Part shown: piece by piece, positions 17,952-27,878 of the stretch
Numbering within the stretch: the first letter of the stretch is position 1
How the letters are laid out: each line of letters opens with the position of its first letter
Assembly (NCBI RefSeq): GCF_900215355.1
Contig: NZ_OBEA01000003.1
Coordinates: 124,001-188,000, forward strand
DNA: 64,000 bases
Origin: Pseudooceanicola antarcticus
GTDB taxonomy: Bacteria > Pseudomonadota > Alphaproteobacteria > Rhodobacterales > Rhodobacteraceae
Direction: 5' to 3'
Program-made: the position numbers and the translations under genes
Notes under the pieces: generated by a model
Seen by the model: the letters and a program-made list of their open reading frames with translations, nothing else
Database searches by the model: none
What the model was told of the DNA's origin: nothing

Positions 17952-18507
17952 TACCGCGAACTACACCCCGCGCCTGAAGGCCGCCTACAAGGACAGCATC
18001 CGTGCCGCCCTGAAGGAAGAATTCGGCTACAAGAACGACATGCAGATCCCGCGTCTGGACAAGATCGTTCTGAACATCGGTTGTGGTGCGGAGGCCGTTA
18101 AGGACTCCAAGAAGGCGAAGTCGGCTCAGGAAGACCTGACCCAGATCGCCGGCCAGAAGGCTCTCATCACCAAGGCAAAGAAGTCCATCGCTGGCTTCCG
18201 CGTCCGTGAAGACATGCCGCTTGGCGCCAAGGTCACCCTGCGTGGCGACCGCATGTACGAATTCCTCGATCGCCTGATCACGATCGCCATGCCCCGTATC
18301 CGCGACTTCCGCGGCGTGCCCGGCAAGTCGTTCGATGGTCGCGGCAACTACGCCATGGGCATCAAGGAACACATCGTTTTCCCCGAGATCAACTTCGACA
18401 AGGTCGATGAAGTCTGGGGCATCGATATCGTCATCGGCACCACCGCCGCCACCGACGCAGAAGCCAAGGCGCTGTTGAAAGCTTTCAACATGCCCTTCAA
18501 CAGCTGA
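17944..18507 (+). CDS. rplE: 50S ribosomal protein L5
   Basis: L5 binds 5S rRNA and contacts the P-site tRNA. The 187-residue protein begins [20 protein letters not shown] and contains the conserved [33 protein letters not shown] and [20 protein letters not shown] segments. The start at 17944 overlaps the end of rplX by eight bases. The length is slightly above the E. coli 179 because of the N terminus, as usual in alphaproteobacteria. Confidence 0.98.
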   Translation: MLDTANYTPRLKAAYKDSIRAALKEEFGYKNDMQIPRLDKIVLNIGCGAEAVKDSKKAKSAQEDLTQIAGQKALITKAKKSIAGFRVREDMPLGAKVTLRGDRMYEFLDRLITIAMPRIRDFRGVPGKSFDGRGNYAMGIKEHIVFPEINFDKVDEVWGIDIVIGTTAATDAEAKALLKAFNMPFNS

Positions 18508-18528
18508 TCGCGCGAGGGAGATTTAGAT

Positions 18529-18834
18529 ATGGCTAAAAAATCCATGATCGAGCGCGAGAAGAAGCGGGAGCGTCTGGTTGCCCAGTACGCTGCCAAGCGC
18601 GCTGCACTGAAAGAGGTCATCTACGACCAGGACAAGCCGATGGAAGAGCGTTTCCGCGCCACCCTGAAGCTTGCAGAACTGCCGCGGAACTCTTCCGCGA
18701 CCCGTCTGCACAACCGCTGCCAGCTGACCGGCCGTCCCCACGCTTACTACCGTAAGCTGAAGGTGTCCCGTATCATGCTGCGCGAACTTGGCTCGAACGG
18801 TTACGTTCCCGGCCTCGTGAAATCGAGCTGGTAA
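18529..18834 (+). CDS. rpsN: 30S ribosomal protein S14
   Basis: S14 is a late head protein of the 30S subunit. The 101-residue protein is the long, zinc-independent form: the segment [20 protein letters not shown] lacks the CxxC pair of the short zinc type. It starts [20 protein letters not shown] and follows rplE by 21 bases with a GAGGGAGA ribosome-binding site. Confidence 0.98.
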   Translation: MAKKSMIEREKKRERLVAQYAAKRAALKEVIYDQDKPMEERFRATLKLAELPRNSSATRLHNRCQLTGRPHAYYRKLKVSRIMLRELGSNGYVPGLVKSSW

Positions 18835-18848
18835 GGAGGGCATAGATT

Positions 18849-19241
18849 ATGAACGATCCTATCGGCGATATGCTCACCCGGATCCGCAACTCGTCGCTGC
18901 GCGGCAAGTCCACCGTCTCCACCCCCGCATCCAAACTGCGTGGCTGGGTCCTGGACGTGCTGGCTGACGAAGGCTACATCCGCGGCTACGAGAAGGGCAC
19001 TGATGCCAACGGTCACCCGACCCTGGAAATCAGCCTGAAGTACTACGAAGGCGCACCTGTCATTCGCGAACTGAAGCGGGTTTCGACCCCCGGCCGTCGC
19101 GTTTACATGGGCGTCAAGGACATCCCGCAGGTCCGTCAGGGCCTGGGTGTGTCGATTGTCTCCACGCCCAAGGGCGTCATGTCCGATGCAGCGGCTCGCT
19201 CCAACAATGTTGGTGGCGAAGTTCTCTGCACGGTCTTCTAA
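18849..19241 (+). CDS. rpsH: 30S ribosomal protein S8
   Basis: S8 binds the central domain of 16S rRNA and, in E. coli, represses the spc operon by binding the rplE message. The 130-residue protein has the normal start [20 protein letters not shown], and the C-terminal [20 protein letters not shown] segment that carries the RNA-binding residues. The gene follows rpsN by 14 bases with an AAGGAGGG ribosome-binding site. I did not see an obvious copy of the S8-binding hairpin near rplE. Confidence 0.98.
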   Translation: MNDPIGDMLTRIRNSSLRGKSTVSTPASKLRGWVLDVLADEGYIRGYEKGTDANGHPTLEISLKYYEGAPVIRELKRVSTPGRRVYMGVKDIPQVRQGLGVSIVSTPKGVMSDAAARSNNVGGEVLCTVF

Positions 19242-19252
19242 GGAGGTCTGGA

Positions 19253-19786
19253 ATGTCTCGTATTGGTAAGAAACCGGTCGAGCTGCCCTCTGGCGTTACC
19301 GCCAGTGTCTCGGGTCAGACCGTCGAAGTGAAGGGCCCGAAGGGCACGCACAGCTTCACCGCTACGGATGATGTGAACATCGTTGTCGAAGACAACGCTG
19401 TCACCGTCACCCCGCGCGGCACCTCGAAGCGCGCGCGCCAGCAGTGGGGCATGTCGCGTACCCGTGTGGCCAACATGGTCACCGGCGTCACCACCGGCTT
19501 CAAGAAAGAGCTGGAGATCAACGGTGTGGGTTATCGTGCACAGGCGCAGGGCCAGTCGGTCAAGCTGAACCTGGGCCTGTCCCATGACGTCGACTTCCCG
19601 GTTCCGGCAGGGGTCACTGTGACCACTCCGAAGCCGACGGAGATCATCATCGAAGGCACCGATCCGCAGCTTGTGGGCCAGGTCGCGGCGAACATCCGCG
19701 AATGGCGCAAGCCCGAGCCGTACAAAGGCAAGGGTATCAAGTACAAGGACGAATTTATCTTCCGCAAGGAAGGTAAGAAGAAGTAA
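19253..19786 (+). CDS. rplF: 50S ribosomal protein L6
   Basis: L6 sits near the factor-binding site of the 50S subunit. The 177-residue protein starts [20 protein letters not shown] and ends with the conserved [20 protein letters not shown] motif, with two repeated alpha/beta domains between. It follows rpsH by 11 bases with an AAGGAGG ribosome-binding site and is followed by rplR after 11 bases. Confidence 0.99.
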   Translation: MSRIGKKPVELPSGVTASVSGQTVEVKGPKGTHSFTATDDVNIVVEDNAVTVTPRGTSKRARQQWGMSRTRVANMVTGVTTGFKKELEINGVGYRAQAQGQSVKLNLGLSHDVDFPVPAGVTVTTPKPTEIIIEGTDPQLVGQVAANIREWRKPEPYKGKGIKYKDEFIFRKEGKKK

Positions 19787-19797
19787 GGACCAGACAA

Positions 19798-20157
19798 ATG
19801 GCAAATACGAAACGTACCCTGTTTCTGAAGCGCCGTCTGCGCGTCCGGAACAAGCTTCGCAAGGTCAACGCAGGCCGTGTGCGCCTGTCGGTGCACCGTT
19901 CGAACAAGAACATCAGCGTTCAGCTGATCGACGACGTGCAGGGCGTGACCCTGGCTGCAGCCTCCTCCATGGAGAAGGATCTGGGCTTCGTCGGCAAGAA
20001 CAACGTCGAGGCGGCCACCAAGGTCGGCGCGGCGATTGCCGAGCGTGCCAAGAAGGCCGGTGTCGAAGAAGCCTATTTCGACCGTGGCGGTTTCCTGTTC
20101 CACGGCTCGATCAAGGCCCTGGCAGACGCAGCCCGCGAAGGCGGCCTGAAGATCTGA
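19798..20157 (+). CDS. rplR: 50S ribosomal protein L18
   Basis: L18 carries 5S rRNA into the 50S subunit together with L5 and L25. The 119-residue protein has the standard [20 protein letters not shown] start and the [19 protein letters not shown] strand region, ending [20 protein letters not shown]. It follows rplF by 11 bases. A 218-base gap with long inverted repeats separates it from rpsE, an unusual break inside the spc block. Confidence 0.98.
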   Translation: MANTKRTLFLKRRLRVRNKLRKVNAGRVRLSVHRSNKNISVQLIDDVQGVTLAAASSMEKDLGFVGKNNVEAATKVGAAIAERAKKAGVEEAYFDRGGFLFHGSIKALADAAREGGLKI

Positions 20158-20164
20158 TCGTGGC

Positions 20165-20243
20165 GGCGGGGTGCAACCCCGCCCTACGGTTTCAAGCTTT
20201 CGACGTTCGCCTCTCGGGGCGGACGTCTTCGTAGGGCGGGGGT
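20165..20243. repeat. Long inverted repeat between rplR and rpsE
   Basis: A local palindrome GGCGGGGT/ACCCCGCC (20165-20183, three-base loop) is followed by CTACG. Its right half ACCCCGCCCTACG (20176-20188) also complements CGTAGGGCGGGG at 20230-20241. Between them GACGT and CGCC pair with GGCG and ACGTC (20202-20227). The RNA could fold either as a small hairpin or as an extended 68-base stem. Two members of the CTACG palindrome family in opposite orientation would give this arrangement. Confidence 0.65.
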
Positions 20244-20375
20244 CACCTCGCCACTCGAGAGAGGGTTTCCCCGCGAAGCCCCGATGATCCGGGAGACGCC
20301 GATCAGCTCGCGCCTCACCTGGATTGGATAACCAGGGCGGTCAGTGGACACGCCCAGAAGTGAAGGAATTGCCTC

Positions 20376-20948
20376 ATGGCAAGAGATGACAACCGGGGCC
20401 GCCGCGACCGCGACGAAGCACCGGAATTCGCAGATCGCCTGGTAGCGATCAACCGTGTGTCCAAGACCGTCAAGGGCGGTAAGCGTTTCGGCTTCGCCGC
20501 GCTCGTCGTCGTGGGCGATCAGAAGGGCCGCGTCGGCTTCGGCAAGGGCAAGGCCAAGGAGGTCCCCGAGGCCATCCGCAAGGCCACCGAGCAAGCCAAG
20601 CGTCAGATGATCCGCGTTCCCCTGAAAGAGGGCCGCACCCTGCACCACGACATCGAAGGTCGTCACGGTGCCGGCAAGGTCGTCATGCGTACCGCTCCCC
20701 AGGGTACTGGTATCATCGCCGGTGGTCCGATGCGTGCCGTGTTCGAGATGCTCGGCATCCAAGACGTGGTCGCCAAGTCGATCGGTTCGCAGAACCCCTA
20801 CAACATGATCCGCGCCACCCTGGACGGCCTGACCAAGGAATCTTCCCCGCGTCAGGTGGCTCAGCGTCGTGGCAAGAAGGTCGCCGACATCCTGCCGTCC
20901 CGTGACGAAGCGCCCGCCGCTTCCTCGCAGGTCGCAGAAGAGGCGTAA
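20376..20948 (+). CDS. rpsE: 30S ribosomal protein S5
   Basis: S5 helps to maintain decoding accuracy and forms part of the mRNA entry site. The 190-residue protein has the conserved [19 protein letters not shown] start of the S5 domain, [20 protein letters not shown], and the C-terminal [10 protein letters not shown] segment. The N terminus ([17 protein letters not shown]) and the C-terminal tail are charged, low-complexity extensions common in alphaproteobacteria. It lies 218 bases after rplR, across a region with long inverted repeats, and 12 bases before rpmD. Confidence 0.98.
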   Translation: MARDDNRGRRDRDEAPEFADRLVAINRVSKTVKGGKRFGFAALVVVGDQKGRVGFGKGKAKEVPEAIRKATEQAKRQMIRVPLKEGRTLHHDIEGRHGAGKVVMRTAPQGTGIIAGGPMRAVFEMLGIQDVVAKSIGSQNPYNMIRATLDGLTKESSPRQVAQRRGKKVADILPSRDEAPAASSQVAEEA

Positions 20949-20960
20949 GGAGGTTTCAAC

Positions 20961-21146
20961 ATGGCAACCATCGTCGTCAAGCAGATCGGCTCTCCGATCC
21001 GTCGCCCCGCCATCCAGCGTCAGACGCTGATCGGCCTGGGTCTGAACAAGATGCACCGCACCCGTGAGCTCGAGGACACCCCCTCGGTCCGCGGCATGAT
21101 CCGCAAGATCCCCCACCTGGTGGAGATCGTCGAAGAGAAGGCCTGA
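20961..21146 (+). CDS. rpmD: 50S ribosomal protein L30
   Basis: L30 is a small 50S surface protein. The 61-residue product begins [20 protein letters not shown] and has the [20 protein letters not shown] core with the usual length. It follows rpsE by 12 bases with an AAGGAGG ribosome-binding site. In most bacteria rplO follows at once; here an intrinsic terminator and two unrelated genes come first. Confidence 0.97.
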   Translation: MATIVVKQIGSPIRRPAIQRQTLIGLGLNKMHRTRELEDTPSVRGMIRKIPHLVEIVEEKA

Positions 21147-21176
21147 GGCCTCCCTTCACGGACAGTGAAATGACGA

Positions 21177-21206
21177 AACGCCCCGGTCGCAAGGCCGGGG
21201 CGTTTT
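21177..21206 (+). terminator. Intrinsic terminator after rpmD
   Basis: AACGCCCCGG (21177-21186) pairs with CCGGGGCGTT (21195-21204) around an eight-base loop, running into TTTT. A strong 10-bp stem that ends the L29-L30 transcript. Confidence 0.9.
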
Positions 21207-21271
21207 GCATTCGGGGGCGGGGCTACCCAGCTGGCCCGCGCGCCGTCACGGAGATGGCGGTGCGTCCCGCC

Positions 21272-21826
21272 TTACCTGAACTGCATCATGTCGCGGATCG
21301 GCCGGGCATTTGGGTCGAGGAAGGGCACCGGCTCGAACTCGCCCCTGTCGAAGTTGATGTTCAGGTTGAACTGGTAGCGCCCGTTGGCCGGCACCTTCAT
21401 CGGTTCAGAGACCGCGGCTGCCACATAGCCTTCGGGGAAGCGCGTGTTCGGATCGGTATAGGTGATCTTGAAGTCCTGGCCGGGTTTCACCGGCACCATC
21501 ATGGGAAAGCCGGTGCTGAACTCGTTGCCGCCTTCCAGGGCCAGCGGATGGAAACCGCCCTCGGTCACGAAGCCGATGGCAAAGCGGGCGGTGTTGCTGG
21601 TGCTCTTGATCTTGCGGGTGCGCTTGCCGGGCACCAGGGTCCAGCCCTCGATCACCATGCGCATGCCGCCGGCAGAGGGTTCCATGATCGCAGAGAAGAC
21701 CTGCACCGGCTCCTTCCCCCTGTTCTTCAGCAGGATCTCGACCGAGCCCGCCGTGGCGGGGCCGGCCAGCATGAGGCAGAGGGTCAGCAGCAGGGAAAGA
21801 AGGGCAGGGCGGCGAACCTGGGGCAT
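21272..21826 (-). CDS. Secreted protein of unknown function
   Basis: I do not recognise a family. The 184-residue product starts with MPQVRRPALLSLLLTLCLMLAGPATAG, a clear Sec signal peptide with likely cleavage near residue 26, so it is periplasmic or exported. The rest looks beta-rich, with strands such as SVEILLKNRGKEPVQVFSAI and YQFNLNINFDRGEFEPVPFL, and no cysteine after the signal. It is convergent with rpmD and divergent from the lipoprotein gene at 22038, so it is an independent unit inside the ribosomal cluster. Confidence 0.75.
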   Translation of the reverse strand: MPQVRRPALLSLLLTLCLMLAGPATAGSVEILLKNRGKEPVQVFSAIMEPSAGGMRMVIEGWTLVPGKRTRKIKSTSNTARFAIGFVTEGGFHPLALEGGNEFSTGFPMMVPVKPGQDFKITYTDPNTRFPEGYVAAAVSEPMKVPANGRYQFNLNINFDRGEFEPVPFLDPNARPIRDMMQFR

Positions 21827-22037
21827 GTATTAATCCTTGTGGGTCAATTTCTTTAATGGGCCATTCTTTTGGCAAAGCGCGTACCCTGTTAATGGGAATG
21901 TAAATCGCGGCGTATTTCATCTGCCATCTTTGCAAATGCGCCACAGGCGGCGCGACGCCCAGATGCCATGGCCCCTCGCTCCGGGCTTGACCCGCGCCGG
22001 GCCCCGTATCAGCGTCCCCGCATTGCAGGAGACCCCG

Positions 22038-22283
22038 ATGCCCCGAACCGCGATACTGCTGAGCTGCCTGCTCCTGTCCGCCTGTGCGGCCCCACCCCGG
22101 CCCGATCCGGCGCCCCGCCCCATGGCGGGTGAGGTGCACGGCACCGTGGGGGTCGGCGTAAGCAGCCAGCGCGGCGCGATCGGCAAGGCGGATCTGACCC
22201 TGACGATCTGCAACAACCAGAGCCCCTTCAGCGTCGGCGTGCGCGCCGCGGACGGAAGCAATGCGCTGGAGGCGCGCTGCTAG
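22038..22283 (+). CDS. Small lipoprotein of unknown function
   Basis: The 81-residue product begins with a lipoprotein signal peptide whose lipobox reads LLSAC, with Cys17 as the lipid-modified residue. After it come a proline-rich stretch and a short domain with GTVGVGVSSQRGAIGKADLT and a CNN motif; the final residue is also cysteine. The start ATG at 22038 has AGGAGA upstream. No family is recognised. It lies between rpmD and rplO, a place where ribosomal genes are normally contiguous. Confidence 0.7.
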   Translation: MPRTAILLSCLLLSACAAPPRPDPAPRPMAGEVHGTVGVGVSSQRGAIGKADLTLTICNNQSPFSVGVRAADGSNALEARC

Positions 22284-22410
22284 GGCCGAGTCGGCCAGGG
22301 TGGCGAAGGGCGAAGAAGGCCCCGAGGGGGGCCGCGGGGCACCCATGACAGGGCTGTGACATAAAGCCTCAGCTGCTGCCTGCGGGCGGGCGTGGAAGAT
22401 GCCGCGAGCC

Positions 22411-22439
22411 TTGCATCGCGCAGGGCTTCCCCGTATACG
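22411..22439 (+). promoter_or_regulatory. Promoter of the rplO-secY-adk block
   Basis: The -35 TTGCAT (22411-22416), 17-base spacer and -10 TATACG (22434-22439) are followed by CGCCC. The TATACGCGCC text is shared with the rpsL and rplB promoters. It lies about 105 bases before rplO. Confidence 0.7.
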
Positions 22440-22543
22440 CGCCCGGTGGCCCGGCTATCAGAATCGGGTCGCGTGAAAAGCAACCAAGAAAAGCCGTGTT
22501 CATCCCATCCGCTTCGGGGGTGTTTCCGGCAAGGAGAAGCGCA

Positions 22544-23014
22544 ATGAAACTGAACGAACTCCGCGACAATCCGGGCGCATCCCCGAAACGCACGCGTGTT
22601 GGCCGTGGTCCGGGCTCCGGCAAGGGCAAGATGGGTGGCCGTGGTATCAAGGGTCAGAAATCCCGTTCCGGCGTGGCCATCAAGGGCTACGAGGGCGGCC
22701 AGATGCCCCTCTACCAGCGTCTGCCCAAGCGTGGCTTCAACAAGCCGAACCGCAAGAAATTCGCCGTCATCAACCTGGGCCTGATCGCCGCCTTCATCGA
22801 AGCCGGCAAGATCGACGCCAAGGCGCCCGTGACCGAGGACGTGCTGGTCGCATCCGGCCTGGTCCGTCGCAAGCTGGACGGCATCCGCGTTCTGGCCAAG
22901 GGCGAGATCACCTCTGCCGTGACCATCGAAGTCACCGGTGCCTCCAAGTCGGCCATCGAGGCCGTCGAAAAGGCCGGTGGCTCGCTGAAGGTGGCTGCCG
23001 CTTCCGCGGAATAA
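22544..23014 (+). CDS. rplO: 50S ribosomal protein L15
   Basis: L15 is a late-assembly 50S protein that spans several 23S rRNA domains. The 156-residue protein starts [20 protein letters not shown] at the ATG at 22544, with GGAGAAG upstream, and has the glycine-rich [20 protein letters not shown] stretch. Longer starts upstream lie in the predicted leader. It is the first gene of an rplO-secY-adk block behind its own promoter. Confidence 0.98.
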   Translation: MKLNELRDNPGASPKRTRVGRGPGSGKGKMGGRGIKGQKSRSGVAIKGYEGGQMPLYQRLPKRGFNKPNRKKFAVINLGLIAAFIEAGKIDAKAPVTEDVLVASGLVRRKLDGIRVLAKGEITSAVTIEVTGASKSAIEAVEKAGGSLKVAAASAE

Positions 23015-23021
23015 GGTTGTG

Positions 23022-23040
23022 AGCCGCCGGTCGGCGGCTT
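23022..23040 (+). terminator. Hairpin between rplO and secY
   Basis: AGCCGCC (23022-23028) and GGCGGCT (23033-23039) with a GGTC loop. Only one or two Ts follow, so it is more likely an RNA-stability element than a full terminator, and may lower secY relative to rplO. Confidence 0.35.
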
Positions 23041-23122
23041 ACATCTTGCCACGTCATTTCTCATCGAGCGCCGCCGAGCCTGGAAATGGCTTCGGCGGCG
23101 CTCTGCCAAGAAAGAGAGCCAT

Positions 23123-24483
<1,361 letters not shown>

Positions 24484-24487
<4 letters not shown>

Positions 24488-25062
24488 ATATTATTCTGCT
24501 TGGACCGCCGGGAGCCGGTAAAGGCACTCAAGCTGGCATGCTGGTGAAGGAGCGGGACATGATCCAGCTCTCGACCGGGGACATGCTGCGCGAGGCCCGT
24601 ACCTCGGGCACCGAAATGGGAAAGGTCGTCGCTGACGTCATGGACCGCGGCGAACTCGTCACCGACGAGATCGTCATCGGCCTGATCCGCGAGAAGCTGG
24701 AAGGGCCCCAGAAGGGCGGTTTCATCTTCGACGGTTTCCCGCGCACCCTGGCCCAGGCTGATGCCCTGGAAGCGCTGCTGGCCGAGATGGGTCAGAAACT
24801 GGATTGCGCCATCGAACTTCGCGTTCGTGACGAAGTCCTGGTGGACCGCATCGTCAACCGCGCCAAGGAGGCCGTCGCCGCAGGTGGCGACGCCCGTGCG
24901 GACGACAATGAGGAAAGCCTCAAGAAGCGCCTGATGGAATACTACAAGAAGACCTCTCCGCTGCTTGGCTACTACCATGCCAAGGGCCTGCTGAAGCGGG
25001 TCGACGGGCTGGCCTCGATGGAGGTCGTCAAGGCCTCGATCGGCGCGATCCTCGACAACTGA
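24484..25062 (+). CDS. adk: Adenylate kinase
   Basis: Adenylate kinase converts AMP and ATP to two ADP and balances the adenylate pool. The P-loop GPPGAGKGT lies at residues 7-15, STGDMLR at 30-36 binds AMP, and DGFPRT at 83-88 follows. The 192-residue length is the short type: the LID region around [17 protein letters not shown] has no zinc-binding cysteines. It overlaps secY by four bases and is followed by a strong terminator. Confidence 0.98.
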
Positions 25063-25085
25063 GACCGTCTGGACAGTGATTGATG

Positions 25086-25112
25086 AAGGGCGCCCCTCGG
25101 GGCGCCCTTTTT
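25086..25112 (+). terminator. Intrinsic terminator after adk
   Basis: AAGGGCGCCCC and GGGGCGCCCTT face each other around a two- to three-base loop and run into five Ts. It ends the rplO-secY-adk transcript. Confidence 0.9.
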
Positions 25113-25375
25113 CTGTCGGGCCTGGCGCGGCGCGGGATCTGCAGCGCGGGGCAGGGGCCATGCGCCTCCCTTTCTTCGCCTTGGGCCAGAATGGGGTGAT
25201 CGCAGCCTGATTATTCCGCATCCCGCCCCCAGCATTGGCCGGCCCCTCTGCAAGTGATTGTTCCGGATCGTCTATGTCAGCGGCCAGGGCAGCCGGCGCG
25301 CGGGGCCGTCAGCGGTTCGGCTCCCCTGGGTGTCATGTTTCGGCTTTGCACCGCCGGTGACGCCGATCCGTGGCC

Positions 25376-25404
25376 TTGATCGCGGCGGGCGGACAAGCTA
25401 GTTT
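25376..25404 (+). promoter_or_regulatory. Possible promoter of the alpha operon
   Basis: The -35 TTGATC (25376-25381), 17-base spacer and -10 TAGTTT (25399-25404) would give a leader of about 270 bases before rpsM. It is weaker than the other ribosomal promoters and lacks the GC-rich discriminator. Confidence 0.3.
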
Positions 25405-25678
25405 GAGGGTACAGCCTCTCGGGCGCATTCCCGCCCTTACGGACCCATGTCCGAGCTGCCGGTAGACGAACCGGCGGGCTCTGACGTAACCGTGAAAAAT
25501 GGGTTGACCCTCCGCGCAATACAAAATACGCAGCCCTATCCCCGGTCTTGTGTCGATTCTTGACACGTCTCGCGGGGGGAGCGAATTCAGACATGGTCCA
25601 AGGTCTCAGTACCTCGGGCCATCCTGTTGTGAAAAAAGGTTCTGGAGCTACGGAACCGCAACCAAAGGAAAGTGACCA

Positions 25679-26047
25679 TTGGCACGTATCGCCGGCGTTA
25701 ACATCCCGACTGCAAAGCGGGTTCCCATCGCCCTCACCTACATCACCGGTATCGGCCCCGCATCGGCCAAGGCCATCTGCGAAGCTGTGAACATCGACGC
25801 TACCCGTCGCGTGAACGAGCTGTCCGACGCCGAAGTGCTCTCCATCCGTGAGCATATCGACGCCAACTACACCGTGGAAGGCGACCTGCGCCGCGAAGTT
25901 CAGATGAACATCAAGCGCCTGATGGACCTCGGCTGCTACCGCGGTCTGCGTCACCGCCGTAACCTGCCGGTTCGCGGTCAGCGTACCCACACCAATGCTC
26001 GTACCCGCAAAGGCCCCGCAAAGGCCATTGCCGGCAAGAAGAAGTAA
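25679..26047 (+). CDS. rpsM: 30S ribosomal protein S13
   Basis: S13 bridges the 30S head to the 50S subunit and contacts the P-site tRNA. The 122-residue protein starts [20 protein letters not shown] at the ATG at 25679 with AAAGGAAAG upstream, and ends in the basic [19 protein letters not shown] region. It heads the short alpha block rpsM-rpsK-rpoA. rpsD, which follows rpsK in many bacteria and encodes the usual S4 repressor of this operon, is absent here. Confidence 0.99.
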   Translation: MARIAGVNIPTAKRVPIALTYITGIGPASAKAICEAVNIDATRRVNELSDAEVLSIREHIDANYTVEGDLRREVQMNIKRLMDLGCYRGLRHRRNLPVRGQRTHTNARTRKGPAKAIAGKKK

Positions 26048-26062
26048 GGGGAGCGCACAGAT

Positions 26063-26455
26063 ATGGCACGTGATACCCGTCGTGGGGCCAAGAAAAAGGT
26101 CTCCAAGAACATCGCAGCTGGCGTCGCACATGTGAACTCCAGCTTCAACAACACCAAGATCCTGATCTCTGACGTGCAGGGCAACGCCATTTCCTGGTCG
26201 TCTGCCGGCACCATGGGCTTCAAGGGTTCGCGGAAATCGACCCCCTACGCCGCTCAGATGGCTGCAGAAGATGCAGGCAAGAAGGCGCAGGAACATGGTG
26301 TGAAGACCCTCGAAGTCGAAGTGCAGGGCCCCGGTTCGGGTCGTGAATCCGCGCTGCGTGCGCTGGCTGCCGTCGGCTTCAACATCACGTCGATCCGCGA
26401 CGTGACCCCGATCGCGCACAACGGCTGCCGTCCGCCGAAGCGTCGTCGCGTCTGA
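26063..26455 (+). CDS. rpsK: 30S ribosomal protein S11
   Basis: S11 lies on the platform of the 30S subunit near the mRNA exit. The 130-residue protein contains the conserved [19 protein letters not shown] and [20 protein letters not shown] segments and ends with [18 protein letters not shown]. It follows rpsM by 15 bases with a ribosome-binding site GGGGAG. A hairpin separates it from rpoA. Confidence 0.99.
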   Translation: MARDTRRGAKKKVSKNIAAGVAHVNSSFNNTKILISDVQGNAISWSSAGTMGFKGSRKSTPYAAQMAAEDAGKKAQEHGVKTLEVEVQGPGSGRESALRALAAVGFNITSIRDVTPIAHNGCRPPKRRRV

Positions 26456-26475
26456 TCGGACATACCATTTCGGGG

Positions 26476-26495
26476 GGTCGCGCCTTGGCGCGGCC
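26476..26495 (+). terminator. Hairpin between rpsK and rpoA
   Basis: GGTCGCGCC (26476-26484) pairs with GGCGCGGCC (26487-26495) with one G-T pair and a minimal TT loop, followed by TCTCTTTCGTCTTTT. It could act as a partial terminator or an RNA-stability element that sets the ratio of rpoA to ribosomal proteins. Confidence 0.5.
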
Positions 26496-26569
26496 TCTCT
26501 TTCGTCTTTTGAACCTCGGGCGTGCCGGCCTTCGGACATGGGGCCGGGACAGGAATTGAGGAGACACGC

Positions 26570-27586
26570 ATGATCCACAAGAATTGGGCCGAACTGATCA
26601 AGCCGACCCAGCTTGACGTCAAACCGGGCAACGATCCCGCGCGCCAGGCGACCGTCGTCGCCGAACCGCTCGAGCGGGGCTTCGGCCTGACGCTCGGCAA
26701 CGCGCTGCGTCGCGTGCTGATGTCCTCGCTGCAGGGCGCGGCCATCACTTCCGTCCAGATCGACAACGTGCTGCACGAGTTCTCGAGCGTTGCCGGTGTG
26801 CGTGAAGACGTCACCGACATCGTGCTGAACCTGAAGGGCGTCGCCCTGCGCATGGAAGTCGAAGGCCCCAAGCGCGTGTCGATCTCGGCCAAGGGTCCGG
26901 GCGCCGTCACCGCCGGCGAAATCGCCGAGACCGCGGGTATCGAGATCCTGAACAAGGATCACGTGATCTGCCACCTCGACGAAGGCGCGGACCTGTTCAT
27001 GGAGCTGACTGTGAACACCGGCAAGGGCTATGTCCCCGCCGACCGCAACAAGCCGGAAGACGCCCCGATTGGCCTGATCCCGATCGACGCGATCTACTCG
27101 CCGATCAAGAAGGTCTCCTACGATGTGCAGCCCACCCGTGAGGGCCAGGTGCTGGACTATGACAAGCTGACGCTGAAGGTGGAAACCGACGGCTCGATCA
27201 CGCCGGATGATGCCGTGGCCTATGCCGCCCGCATCCTGCAGGACCAGCTGTCGATCTTCGTGAACTTCGAAGAGCCCGAGTCCGCCGGCCGCCAGGACGA
27301 GGACGACGGTCTGGAGTTCAACCCGCTGCTGCTGAAGAAGGTCGACGAGCTCGAGCTCTCGGTCCGTTCGGCAAACTGCCTGAAGAACGACAACATCGTC
27401 TACATCGGCGACCTGATCCAGAAGACCGAAGCCGAGATGCTCCGCACCCCGAACTTCGGCCGCAAGTCCCTGAACGAGATCAAGGAAGTGCTTTCGGGCA
27501 TGGGCCTGCACCTCGGCATGGACGTCGAGGATTGGCCGCCGGACAACATCGAAGACCTGGCCAAGAAGTTCGAAGATCACTTCTGA
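26570..27586 (+). CDS. rpoA: RNA polymerase alpha subunit
   Basis: The alpha subunit dimerises to start RNA polymerase assembly, and its C-terminal domain contacts UP elements and activators. The 338-residue protein starts [20 protein letters not shown] at the ATG at 26570 with TTGAGGAGA upstream. The N-terminal domain has [22 protein letters not shown], and the C-terminal domain has [19 protein letters not shown] and [19 protein letters not shown]. It closes the alpha block; rplQ follows only after a gap with its own promoter. Confidence 0.99.
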   Translation: MIHKNWAELIKPTQLDVKPGNDPARQATVVAEPLERGFGLTLGNALRRVLMSSLQGAAITSVQIDNVLHEFSSVAGVREDVTDIVLNLKGVALRMEVEGPKRVSISAKGPGAVTAGEIAETAGIEILNKDHVICHLDEGADLFMELTVNTGKGYVPADRNKPEDAPIGLIPIDAIYSPIKKVSYDVQPTREGQVLDYDKLTLKVETDGSITPDDAVAYAARILQDQLSIFVNFEEPESAGRQDEDDGLEFNPLLLKKVDELELSVRSANCLKNDNIVYIGDLIQKTEAEMLRTPNFGRKSLNEIKEVLSGMGLHLGMDVEDWPPDNIEDLAKKFEDHF

Positions 27587-27616
27587 TCCAGGGCTTCGGC
27601 AGAGAGAATTGCGCAG

Positions 27617-27634
27617 GGCGGGGATTTCCCCGCC
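27617..27634. repeat. GC-rich palindrome after rpoA
   Basis: GGCGGGGA (27617-27624) and TCCCCGCC (27627-27634) with a TT loop; flanking CGCA and TGCG extend the stem. It lies about 30 bases after the rpoA stop and resembles the palindromes in other gaps of the cluster, but its flank is TTGCG rather than CTACG. Confidence 0.6.
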
Positions 27635-27705
27635 TTGCGTCTTGAAGGCCCTCCCGGCCTCGTTAACCAAAGGCTAACGAAACGGGGCAACGTACGCCCG
27701 GCACC

Positions 27706-27749
27706 GACGTGATACCGACGTTGTACCGACGCGTTACAGACGTTGCACT
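27706..27749. repeat. Four tandem 11-bp repeats before rplQ
   Basis: Four head-to-tail units of 11 bases (27706, 27717, 27728, 27739) share the pattern GACGT..TACC: GACGTGATACC, GACGTTGTACC, GACGCGTTACA, GACGTTGCACT. The last unit contains the -35 box of the predicted rplQ promoter. A period of 11 bp places the units on one face of the helix, as in an operator array. Confidence 0.65.
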
Positions 27750-27771
27750 TACAGGGTTTTGGGGCTATCAG
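27743..27771 (+). promoter_or_regulatory. Probable promoter of rplQ
   Basis: The -35 TTGCAC (27743-27748), 17-base spacer and -10 TATCAG (27766-27771) are followed by the GC-rich CCCCGC. It starts inside the last of four 11-bp repeats and lies about 110 bases before rplQ. Confidence 0.5.
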
Positions 27772-27878
27772 CCCCGCACGGACCGGGCCACCGCAAAGGC
27801 CCCAAGGAGAGTCGGTGACACGCATCGCCGGCCGGACAAAGCAAAACAGCCCGTAGAGGGCACCTAGGAGTAAGACAT

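Larger units (their letters stand above)
25063..25678 (+). other. Intergenic region before the alpha operon
   Basis: This 616-base gap holds the adk terminator, then about 260 bases in which I see nothing, then candidate promoters for rpsM: TTGATC-N17-TAGTTT at 25376-25404 and a weaker TTGACC with AATACG at 25504-25530. A divergent palindrome GGGCG/CGCCC followed by TTACG lies at 25421-25440. No gene is supported. Confidence 0.5.

Noticed and set aside
25277-27670. Open frame of about 800 codons on the minus strand opposite rpsM, rpsK and rpoA
   Set aside because: It spans several real genes on the other strand and has the same low-complexity composition.
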